Below are positions 1-5,592 of a stretch of DNA of 7,755 bases, one piece after another (within the stretch, counting starts at the first letter, position 1; every line of letters begins with the position of its first letter). Made by a program: the position numbers and the translations under genes. Source of the stretch: Natronohydrobacter sp. (GTDB taxonomy: Bacteria > Pseudomonadota > Alphaproteobacteria > Rhodobacterales > Rhodobacteraceae). The notes beneath the pieces were generated by a model. It had not been told where the DNA came from. It saw only the letters and a program-made list of their open reading frames with translations, and ran no database searches. The stretch lies in contig SKRP01000117.1 in NCBI GenBank assembly GCA_007118445.1, forward strand, positions 1 to 7,755, in the 5' to 3' direction.

Positions 1-52
1 CATGCCCACTGGATAGCGGATGTCCGCAAGGATTGGCCAGTGAATTGACGCG

Positions 53-71
53 CGCGCCTGCAAATGGCGCG
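53..71. other. GC-rich stem-loop after a possible gene end
   Basis: CGCGCC (53-58) and GGCGCG (66-71) form a perfect 6-base-pair stem around a 7-base loop. It begins 5 bases after the TGA at 46-48, which is where a terminator hairpin would sit if the plus-strand frame at 1-48 is the end of a real gene. No T-run follows, so this is only a weak terminator candidate. A stem of this size is also expected by chance in such GC-rich DNA. Confidence 0.2.
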
Positions 72-133
72 GATGGAGACTCTTCGCGCGGAATCAAGGC
101 CGCAGGCCGCCGCGCAGCGCCCGACCGCCCCGT

Positions 134-148
134 CACGCCGGAGGCGTG
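134..148 (-). terminator. Stem-loop, possible terminator-like element
   Basis: CACGCC (134-139) and GGCGTG (143-148) form a perfect 6-base-pair stem with a 3-base loop; on the minus strand the loop reads TCC. Compact CGCC-TCC-GGCG hairpins are, from my recollection, frequent after genes in Rhodobacterales. This one lies about 180 bases past the rmuC stop codon and has no T-run on either strand, so its use as a terminator is uncertain. Confidence 0.25.
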
Positions 149-250
149 CCTACGACACGACGGCGGGCGCTTCCCCCCGTTGCGCATTGCCCCACTGTCG
201 GAATATGCCGCACCATAAACTGCCCAGCCTGACCGGAGTGAGCGCCCCCC

Positions 251-267
251 CGCGGTCGGGCACCGCG
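251..267 (-). terminator. Stem-loop downstream of rmuC, weak terminator candidate
   Basis: CGCGGT (251-256) and ACCGCG (262-267) form a perfect 6-base-pair stem around a 5-base loop. It lies 60 bases past the rmuC stop codon in the direction of rmuC transcription. A G-run rather than a T-run follows it on the minus strand, so it does not fit the classical intrinsic terminator. It may stabilise a 3' end or be a chance structure. Confidence 0.2.
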
Positions 268-326
268 CGGCTTCTCTCTCACCTTCATACGTCCGCTCCG
301 TCCCGCAAACCCGCCACCCCCAACCC

Positions 327-1892
327 TCACTCCTCCGGCCCCTCCAGCGCCGCCCCATCCTCCCCCGCATCAAACTCGATGGGCAAGCTCTTGCTGGTCT
401 TGGCCCCCAGCGTCTTGAGCGTTTCGACCTGCCAGAGCAGGTTGCCAGTGCCGCGCGACAACTGGCCGATGGCCGCGTCATAGGACGAACTCGCCTGCCG
501 CAAGCGGCTGCCGACCTGATCCATGCTGCTGACAAACCCCGCCACCTTGTCATAGAGGAGCCCCGCGCGCTTCGCGATTTCCTCGGCATTCTGGTTGCGC
601 CGTTCGACCGCCCAGACATGCGCCACCGTGCGCAGCGCCATCATCAGCGTGGTGGGGGTGGCGATGGTGATCTGGCGCTCCAGCGCGTATTCGGTCAGCG
701 CGCCATCCTGACGCAGCGCCTCTGACAGCGCGCCCTCGATGGGCACGAACATGATGACATAATCGACGCTGGCGGCTTCGGCGAACTGGTAGCGCTTGGC
801 CGACAAGTCATTGATATGACTGCGCAAGGACGCGATGTGGCGTTTGCGGGCGATTTCGGCGTCCATATCCGTTTCGGCATTCACCGCATCGGTATAGGCG
901 ACAAGCGACACTTTGCTGTCGATGACCAGCGATTTGCCGCCGGGGATGCGGACCACGACATCGGGGCGCAGGCGCGTGCCCTCGTCGCTGGTGCGGTGGG
1001 CCTGGGTCTCGTATTCCTCGCCCTCGCGCAGGCCAGAGCGTTCGAGAATCCCTTCGAGCACCATTTCGCCCCAGGCCCCCTGCCGCTGCTGGTCGGATTT
1101 CAGCGCGCGGGTGAGCGCGAGGGCTTCTTTCGAGACCTCTTCGGAGCGTTTGCTGAGTTGCTGGATTTCGGCCTTGAGGGCCGCGCGGTCATCGACGGTC
1201 GCTTTATGCACCGCTTTCAACTCGCGCTCGAAATGGCCGACATGCTCTTTCAGCGGCGTCAGCGTGGCGCTGAGGCGTTCGATATTGGCTTTCGAGAATT
1301 CCTCGCCCTGCAGTTTCAGTGCCTCGCGGGCGAGTTCCTGAAATTTCGCCTCCATATCGGCGCGGACCTTGCCAAGGATCTCGATCTTTTCATCTGACGC
1401 GGCTTTTTGTGCGCGCAATTCGGCCTGCAGGCGGTTGATCATGCCTGTCTGTTCCTGCTTGTCCAGCATCGCCGCGTCCAGCTGGTCGCGCAGGCGGGTG
1501 ATCTGGGCGCGCAGTTCGGCCATGGTCTCGGCATGGCGGGTGGTGGTGGCCTCGGCCTCATGCAGGGCGGATTCGAGCTGGGCTGAGAGGCGCGAGATGC
1601 GGCTTGCGGCGATTTCGGCGCGTTGGCTATCCGCATCGAGCCTTGCACGCAGGGATGACAGATCGCCGTTCAGCCGGTTGATCTCGGATTTGCGCTCCTG
1701 CGCCAGCGCCTCATTGCCGGTGGCCCGGCCCCAGGCGTCGCGTAACTCGGCCTCGCGCTGGTGCAGGAGCGCGCGCAGCCGGGCGGTCTCGACTGCACGC
1801 AGGCGCAGGGCCGTGAAGACCGCAACGAGCGCCAGCGCGAATGTCGCGAATAGCAGCGGATCAACCGCGTCAAACGCTTCGGAAAAGGTCAC
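327..1892 (-). CDS. rmuC: DNA recombination protein RmuC
   Basis: RmuC-family protein of 521 residues; E. coli RmuC has about 475. A hydrophobic segment at residues 12-30 suggests an N-terminal membrane anchor. It is followed by a long heptad-rich coiled coil (about 35-260, with many Leu, Glu, Arg and Ala) and then the conserved RmuC domain (about 265-480). Family landmarks are visible: QGAWGE at 271-276, PDVVV at 310-314, IDSK at 324-327 and FVPIEGAL at 382-389. The Asp in PDVVV plus the D-S-K triad resemble the metal-binding core of PD-(D/E)XK nucleases, the fold to which this family is generally assigned. In E. coli, loss of rmuC changes the frequency of inversions between short inverted repeats; the biochemical activity is not settled. 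The start is GTG at 1892, chosen because it places the hydrophobic segment right after the N-terminus; the ATG at 1908 is out of frame and soon hits a stop. The Shine-Dalgarno sequence is weak. It appears to be transcribed separately from the genes upstream. Confidence 0.95.
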   Translation of the reverse strand: MTFSEAFDAVDPLLFATFALALVAVFTALRLRAVETARLRALLHQREAELRDAWGRATGNEALAQERKSEINRLNGDLSSLRARLDADSQRAEIAASRISRLSAQLESALHEAEATTTRHAETMAELRAQITRLRDQLDAAMLDKQEQTGMINRLQAELRAQKAASDEKIEILGKVRADMEAKFQELAREALKLQGEEFSKANIERLSATLTPLKEHVGHFERELKAVHKATVDDRAALKAEIQQLSKRSEEVSKEALALTRALKSDQQRQGAWGEMVLEGILERSGLREGEEYETQAHRTSDEGTRLRPDVVVRIPGGKSLVIDSKVSLVAYTDAVNAETDMDAEIARKRHIASLRSHINDLSAKRYQFAEAASVDYVIMFVPIEGALSEALRQDGALTEYALERQITIATPTTLMMALRTVAHVWAVERRNQNAEEIAKRAGLLYDKVAGFVSSMDQVGSRLRQASSSYDAAIGQLSRGTGNLLWQVETLKTLGAKTSKSLPIEFDAGEDGAALEGPEE

Positions 1893-1924
1893 GGGCAGGG
1901 CCTGTCATCAGCAGAGGGAGGGCG

Positions 1925-1953
1925 AGTCTAGGCGGCGCGCGGCGCAATGTGAA
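1925..1953 (-). promoter_or_regulatory. Candidate sigma-70-type promoter of rmuC
   Basis: On the minus strand, TTCACA (1953-1948; five of six matches to TTGACA) is followed after exactly 17 bases by TAGACT (1930-1925; four of six matches to TATAAT). Transcription would begin near 1918, about 25 bases upstream of the GTG start of rmuC. Both the spacing and the placement suit a housekeeping promoter. It is a sequence match only. Confidence 0.4.
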
Positions 1954-1963
1954 GGGCCGCCCG

Positions 1964-1988
1964 GCGCATCATCCCATCTGCGATGCGC
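1964..1988 (-). terminator. Stem-loop just after the DUF1501 gene
   Basis: GCGCATC (1964-1970) and GATGCGC (1982-1988) form a perfect 7-base-pair stem with an 11-base loop, starting 6 bases past the TAG stop codon of the DUF1501 gene. The position suits a 3'-end structure separating that gene from rmuC, and the candidate rmuC promoter lies just beyond it. There is no T-run, so intrinsic termination is not certain. Confidence 0.3.
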
Positions 1989-1994
1989 GCGGGG

Positions 1995-3218
1995 CTAAAG
2001 GATCAGACGCGGCGTGTCGCCCGCATCAAGCCCCGGAAAGACGGTTTTCTCGATATCCGACTTGCGCAGCCCGAACAGGTCGCGCATCGCCCAGCCCGCA
2101 TAGGCACGGATATCGCGGGTGGGCATCAGGTCGCGCCCTGCATACATATCGGCCTCGGACAGTCCCGGCCAGCCGCCGAACATCCGCCCCCCGCGCAACG
2201 CGCCGCCTGCCAGCAGCATCGCGCCCCCCGTGCCGTGATCGGTGCCTTGCGTGCCATTTTCGTGCATCGTGCGGCCAAATTCGGTCATCGCCATGACCGT
2301 GGTGCGCGACCAGTCCGGCCCGAGACCCGCTTTCAGCGTCAGGATCGCCGCCTGCAACCGCTCGAGCGCCGGCGTGATGGTCCGCGCCTGATTCTGATGC
2401 GTGTCCCAGCCCGAAAGCGAGAAACTGGCGATCCGGGTCGCACCGCGCAGCTGTTCGGCCACATAGGCGGCCAGCGCATCCCCGTCGCCGGCAGAGGGGG
2501 TCATGTCCTCGGCCATCATCGCCATCATGCTGGCATCGTCGTGATCTTCCAGTGCCTCCAGGTCGCTCAGCGCGGCGCCGGTCATGTCGAGCGCGGTCAT
2601 CCCGGCCTCGGCGAAAAGCGGGTCGGCGGCAAAGAGATGCTCCAGCAGCAGGCGGCTTTGCGGGCTGAGTTCAAGCTCGGTGCCCGGTTCCCATTGGGTC
2701 ATCGGCGCGCTGCCCTCGAGGATCAGCATACGCTCGCGTCCGACCGCGAAAGCCGTGCGCGCATCCACAGCGGGCAAGAGCGTCAGCAGACGGTTCAGCC
2801 AGCCTGTGCGCGCCACCCCGATGGGGAGCGTGCCGACAGTGCCCGCTTCCAGATGGTCCTGCCCGTCGAAATGGCTGCGCCGGTCGCGATACGGGGTCGA
2901 GGTCGCGGGCACGAAAGCCAGCTCACCTGCCTGCCACAAGGGCAGCATCTGCGCCATGGCCGGATGCAGCACGAAGAAATTGTCGAGCGGCAAACCGCCC
3001 GGTGCAAGGTTCTGCCGCAGCTTGGCGAAATCGGGATCGCCCACCGGGCGCAGCAGATCGAGCCCGTCCATCGCCCCGCGCAGGATGATCACCACAAGCC
3101 GGTTCTCGCCCGGTGCCGCTGCAAGGCTGATCGGGGTTAGCAAGGGGCTTGCGGCAGCCGAGCAGCCCAGCGCGAAGCTACGGGCCAGGAAATTGCGGCG
3201 GCTGAACGGGTCGCGCAT
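1995..3218 (-). CDS. DUF1501 family protein, Tat-exported
   Basis: Secreted protein of 407 residues from the DUF1501 family, which is distantly related to the sulfatase/alkaline-phosphatase superfamily; no reaction is established. The N-terminus carries a twin-arginine signal, SRRNFLA at 6-12, then a hydrophobic stretch and Ala-rich cleavage region ending near residue 35, so the mature protein should be folded in the cytoplasm and act in the periplasm or outside. Family landmarks follow in order: VIILRGAMDGLD (43-54), SHFDGQDHLE (115-124), SGWDTHQNQ (269-277), TEFGRTMHENG (312-322) and TDHGTGGA (326-333). The clustered Asp and His residues in these motifs could bind metal, as in alkaline phosphatases. 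A Met- and Asp-rich stretch at about 219-247 looks like a lineage-specific loop. The ATG start is supported by AGGGGG (3229-3224), which overlaps the stop codon of the upstream DUF1800 gene; the two frames are 9 bases apart, implying coupled translation and a shared task. Confidence 0.95.
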   Translation of the reverse strand: MRDPFSRRNFLARSFALGCSAAASPLLTPISLAAAPGENRLVVIILRGAMDGLDLLRPVGDPDFAKLRQNLAPGGLPLDNFFVLHPAMAQMLPLWQAGELAFVPATSTPYRDRRSHFDGQDHLEAGTVGTLPIGVARTGWLNRLLTLLPAVDARTAFAVGRERMLILEGSAPMTQWEPGTELELSPQSRLLLEHLFAADPLFAEAGMTALDMTGAALSDLEALEDHDDASMMAMMAEDMTPSAGDGDALAAYVAEQLRGATRIASFSLSGWDTHQNQARTITPALERLQAAILTLKAGLGPDWSRTTVMAMTEFGRTMHENGTQGTDHGTGGAMLLAGGALRGGRMFGGWPGLSEADMYAGRDLMPTRDIRAYAGWAMRDLFGLRKSDIEKTVFPGLDAGDTPRLIL

Positions 3219-3227
3219 CTGTGCCCC

Positions 3228-4601
3228 CTATCTTCGGTTGAAATCAGGCGCGGCGAGGATCATGCCGATCCCCTGCGCACGGGTCTCGGCCCCGGCAGCG
3301 GCGCGGCGCAGCGGGTCACTGGCCGCATCAGCCAGCGCGATATCGACAAATTCGCGCGGGTCGCGATCGCCCGGTGCCAGTTGCGCCAGCCCCATCGCCC
3401 AGTCGATGCGTGCGGCCAGTCCTTGCGGCGTGATCCAGTAGGCCGCGTCCTCGCCATAGCCCGCCGGGCTGGGGATGCGCTGATGCGGCTCGCCCATCGC
3501 GCGCAGCGGGCCGATGAGCAGGCGGCGGATTTCGCCAGAGCGCAGGCCGGTCAGCTGCTGCGGCGGCAGGGCCAGCGCGCGCAGGCTGGCCGCCATCATC
3601 TCGAGCGGCGCGCGGGTCTTGGCCAGCGGGGGCTGCCATGCGCCGGGATGTTCGAGCATGGCCTTGTATAGCGCAGGCAGATGCCCGCCCGTGTCCAGAT
3701 AACGCGCGGTCATATGCGCGAGCAGCTGCGGATCAGGGCTGTCAGCGATGAAATGGCGGGCGAGACTGCGGGCCAGATGCGCCGCTGTGTCCGGATGCAT
3801 GGCCAGATCGTCGAGCACTTCATGGATATGGTCCAGCCTCACCGGACGACCGCCATAGCGCTTGCCGAAAATCTCGATAATGCCCGGCTCGGCGATGCTT
3901 GACCGGAAGCGGAACCCATGGGTCACCGAATAGGTCACGCCGGTCAGCAGCCGCGCCAGCTGGCTGACATCCTCCTGCGTATAGCTGCCCGACGCCCCCA
4001 GCGTGTGCAATTCCAGCATTTCCCGTGCCAGATTCTCGTTCAGGCCGCGGTCATTGCGCCGCCCGGCGCGGCTGAGCGGACCAATCGAGCGGGTCTGGTC
4101 GAGATAAGTCAGCATGACCGGATGCAACACGGCGGCGCGCAGCAGATCCTTGAAATCGCCCATCAGATGGGGCCGCAACGCAGCATCGCCATAGGTCGCG
4201 CGCACGAAGCGCAGGCGGCTGCCACGGGCTTCAGCGGCGAAATGGTTGCTCCAGAACCGCATCAGTCTGGCGTGAAACCCGACCGGCGCATAGGCCAGTC
4301 GCGCAAGCATCGCGACCAGATCGGTGAAACTGTCATCGCGATCGGCGCGGTTGATCGCGCGCAGATCCTGCCGCGCCTCGGGATCAGGGTCCGAGCCGTC
4401 GCGCGGGCGCAGCCCGCGCCGCGCATCCCGCCGCGCGCGGGCGCGGAGGTGACGGGTCGGCCAGGGCGTCACCGGGAAGTCCGTGCTTGCGGCTTCCGCA
4501 GCGATACTGGCCATAAGCGCCGCGCCATCCTCGGGCGGGGCGAAATCGGGGCTGAGCCCTGCGCCGAACCGGATCGCGCATAGAGTGGGCTGGGTGATCA
4601 T
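3228..4601 (-). CDS. DUF1800 family protein
   Basis: Protein of 457 residues matching the DUF1800 family, which recurs beside DUF1501 genes in many bacteria; its biochemical role is unknown. Recognisable landmarks are IRFGAGLSP near the start (10-18), FWSNHF (116-121), the strongly conserved NENLAREMLELHTLG (188-202) followed by YTQEDV (207-212), AKTRAPLEMMAASLRAL (327-343), and the C-terminal sequence APDFNRR, where the family usually ends in a similar SPEFQRR-like tail. No signal peptide or membrane segment is visible: the sequence begins almost directly with the conserved domain. If it acts with the exported DUF1501 partner, it would have to leave the cytoplasm as part of a complex or work inside the cell. 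The ATG start is supported by AAGGAG (4616-4611), 9 bases upstream. A candidate promoter lies at 4656-4628. It is the first gene of a two-gene operon with the DUF1501 gene and may also receive read-through from the ProC-like gene 118 bases upstream. Confidence 0.95.
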   Translation of the reverse strand: MITQPTLCAIRFGAGLSPDFAPPEDGAALMASIAAEAASTDFPVTPWPTRHLRARARRDARRGLRPRDGSDPDPEARQDLRAINRADRDDSFTDLVAMLARLAYAPVGFHARLMRFWSNHFAAEARGSRLRFVRATYGDAALRPHLMGDFKDLLRAAVLHPVMLTYLDQTRSIGPLSRAGRRNDRGLNENLAREMLELHTLGASGSYTQEDVSQLARLLTGVTYSVTHGFRFRSSIAEPGIIEIFGKRYGGRPVRLDHIHEVLDDLAMHPDTAAHLARSLARHFIADSPDPQLLAHMTARYLDTGGHLPALYKAMLEHPGAWQPPLAKTRAPLEMMAASLRALALPPQQLTGLRSGEIRRLLIGPLRAMGEPHQRIPSPAGYGEDAAYWITPQGLAARIDWAMGLAQLAPGDRDPREFVDIALADAASDPLRRAAAGAETRAQGIGMILAAPDFNRR

Positions 4602-4627
4602 CGCCTGCGGCTCCTTGTCTGATCGGG

Positions 4628-4656
4628 ACTATGGCGCAGGACCGCCCTGAGATCAA
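4628..4656 (-). promoter_or_regulatory. Candidate promoter of the DUF1800-DUF1501 operon
   Basis: On the minus strand, TTGATC (4656-4651) and CATAGT (4633-4628) match the -35 and -10 consensus at four of six positions each, with a 17-base spacer. Transcription would start near 4621, just ahead of the Shine-Dalgarno sequence AAGGAG at 4616-4611. The placement is good and the match is moderate. Confidence 0.35.
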
Positions 4657-4664
4657 ATCACAAT

Positions 4665-4674
4665 CCGCATGCGG
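4665..4674. promoter_or_regulatory. Perfect 10-base palindrome CCGCATGCGG
   Basis: CCGCATGCGG reads the same on both strands and sits 8 bases upstream of the candidate -35 element of the DUF1800-DUF1501 operon. That is a position where an activator or repressor dimer could bind. Short palindromes are common in GC-rich DNA, so this is suggestive only. Confidence 0.2.
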
Positions 4675-4691
4675 TCTGCGCAAGAGCGGAT

Positions 4692-4710
4692 GGCCGCACC
4701 GCACGCGGCC
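4692..4710 (-). terminator. Stem-loop after the ProC-like gene
   Basis: GGCCGC (4692-4697) and GCGGCC (4705-4710) form an all-GC 6-base-pair stem with a 7-base loop, starting 9 bases past the TGA stop codon of the ProC-like gene. It is well placed to end or attenuate that transcript before the DUF1800-DUF1501 operon. No T-run follows, so efficient intrinsic termination is doubtful. Confidence 0.3.
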
Positions 4711-4719
4711 GGGGCAATG

Positions 4720-5439
4720 TCACCGGCCCTGTTGCAGCCGGTCAAGCCCGTCGCGCAGCATCTGCGGCATGGCGCGGCGCTCCATATCCTGCGCGAGGCG
4801 CTGGTTATAGCCGCCTTCGGTATTCAGCGCCGCCAGCAGATCAGCGCAGCCCTGCGCCTGCAGGCTGGTGGCGACCAGCATGCGCAGGAATGCCTCGCCC
4901 TCGGGCCCCTGCCCCATCCAGTCGGCGGCCTCGGCCACCAGCCGGGCCACAGGCGAGAGCACGGCCTGCGCGCTCAGGCAGGCGGCCAGCTGCTCTGGTG
5001 TTTGCATCGGGAAAATCCGGTTGGCCGGGGTGAAAAGCGGGGTCAGCACGCGGATATCGCCCAGCGCAGGGATCGGCGAGCCGCCTTGCGCAATTGCCGG
5101 ATAGGGCAGCATGATCGCCGCCGCGCGCGCAGGCGCGACCAGTGTGGCCAGTTGCTCCAGCCCCATATCGGCCATGAAGGACACCACCCGCTGATCCGCG
5201 CGGAACGGCAGCGGGGCGAGGATCTCGGGTGCGCGGGCGGCCATGAGCCCCAGAAACACCAACTCGCTTTCGGCCACGACCGCATCATTATCCGCCGCGC
5301 TGACCTCGGGGATCTCAGCAGCAAGCTGCGCGGAATTGGCGCGGCTGCGATGCGAGACACGGATCTGATGGCCTTGCCCCGCCAGCCCGCGAATGACGGC
5401 CGTGGCAATCGTGCCTGTGCCCAGAAATCCCAGTTTCAT
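4720..5439 (-). CDS. ProC-like NAD(P)-binding reductase (pyrroline-5-carboxylate reductase family)
   Basis: Protein of 239 residues resembling pyrroline-5-carboxylate reductase, the NAD(P)H enzyme that makes proline in the cytoplasm; typical ProC has about 270. The N-terminal Rossmann fold is clear: KLGFLGTGTIATA at 2-14 with the GxGxxA loop at 7-12. SHRSRANS at 29-36 is basic where NADPH-preferring members hold the phosphate. The later landmarks are altered. IMLPYPAIAQGG (109-120) stands where ProC has MPNTPA; the GSGPAY dimerisation motif is not recognisable; LNTEGGYNQRL (205-215) replaces the usual SPGGTT-type motif. It is therefore probably a paralogue, and whether it reduces pyrroline-5-carboxylate is open. 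I chose ATG 5439 because it begins directly at the first Rossmann strand and has AGGGGGG (5454-5448) 8 bases upstream; the frame stays open to 5523 but that extension has no family match. It is divergent from the exporter gene at 5593. I do not give the symbol proC because the catalytic identity is unproven. Confidence 0.82.
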   Translation of the reverse strand: MKLGFLGTGTIATAVIRGLAGQGHQIRVSHRSRANSAQLAAEIPEVSAADNDAVVAESELVFLGLMAARAPEILAPLPFRADQRVVSFMADMGLEQLATLVAPARAAAIMLPYPAIAQGGSPIPALGDIRVLTPLFTPANRIFPMQTPEQLAACLSAQAVLSPVARLVAEAADWMGQGPEGEAFLRMLVATSLQAQGCADLLAALNTEGGYNQRLAQDMERRAMPQMLRDGLDRLQQGR

Positions 5440-5453
5440 CTGCGTCGCCCCCC

Positions 5454-5473
5454 TGTTCTGCGCGTGTTCTGCG
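5454..5473. repeat. Tandem 9-base direct repeat TGTTCTGCG in the ProC-like leader
   Basis: TGTTCTGCG occurs at 5454-5462 and again at 5465-5473, offset by 11 bases, which is about one helical turn. A shorter relative, TTCTGC, recurs at 5482-5487. The block lies between the divergent genes and touches the Shine-Dalgarno sequence of the ProC-like gene. It could be a regulator site on one face of the DNA, or an RNA-level element. The repeat is plain in the sequence; its function is inference. Confidence 0.3.
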
Positions 5474-5512
5474 TGCGCCATTTCTGCATATCCCGACAGA
5501 GCGATGCAAATT

Positions 5513-5527
5513 CTGATCCGCAATCAG
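5513..5527. promoter_or_regulatory. Short dyad in the divergent intergenic region
   Basis: CTGAT (5513-5517) and ATCAG (5523-5527) are inverted copies around a 5-base centre, CCGCA. They lie roughly midway between the divergent starts at 5439 and 5593, where a shared operator would be expected. The half-sites are short. I could not identify a well-spaced -35/-10 pair for either gene in this 153-base region. Confidence 0.2.
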
Positions 5528-5592
5528 TGCTTGACCGGACCGGCCCGGATATGGGCAGGTCGCGCACAGGAGCAATGCGCGGCAGTGAGACC

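Larger units (their letters stand above)
1..326. other. Stretch without a supported gene, downstream of rmuC
   Basis: I see no convincing gene here. On the plus strand, positions 1-48 read as an open frame of 15 codons closed by TGA at 46-48, ending in WPVN. This could be the tail of a gene entering from the left, but it is too short to judge and its third positions are only moderately G/C-rich. On the minus strand, ATG at 3-1 sits at the very edge, without a clear Shine-Dalgarno sequence. Longer open frames in the region have arginine- and proline-rich low-complexity translations typical of chance reading of GC-rich DNA. Three short perfect stem-loops are present, at 53-71, 134-148 and 251-267; all are GC-rich and none is followed by a T-run. 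Confidence 0.5.

Noticed and set aside
133..330. Minus-strand frame of 65 codons directly after rmuC
   Set aside because: It overlaps the end of rmuC, has a Gly/Arg-rich low-complexity translation and lacks a convincing ribosome binding site.
64..483. Plus-strand frame of 139 codons at the left end
   Set aside because: It runs antisense into the rmuC 3' end and its translation is Ser/Pro/Arg-rich low complexity without family resemblance.
816..1397. Plus-strand frame of 193 codons opposite rmuC
   Set aside because: Antisense reading of the coiled-coil and nuclease region of rmuC. The translation is dominated by Phe, Ala and Gly with no recognisable domain.
1983..3140. Long plus-strand open frame (385 codons) opposite the DUF1501 gene
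   Set aside because: It is the antisense shadow of a gene with clear family motifs. Its translation is rich in His, Arg, Gln and Gly without recognisable domains, as expected when GC-rich codons are read on the opposite strand.
5440..5523. N-terminal extension of the ProC-like protein to a start at 5523
   Set aside because: The extra 28 residues precede the first Rossmann strand, have no family counterpart, and ATG 5439 has its own good ribosome binding site.
5531..5552. TTGACC and GGATAT as a promoter pair for the transporter gene
   Set aside because: The two elements are only 10 bases apart, far below the 16-18 bases a sigma-70 promoter needs.
4669..5592. Long plus-strand extension upstream of the EamA transporter, making a 603-codon frame
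   Set aside because: This part runs antisense to the ProC-like gene and shows no domain. The transporter's first helix begins just after ATG 5593, so the upstream part is a chance open frame and not a fused domain.
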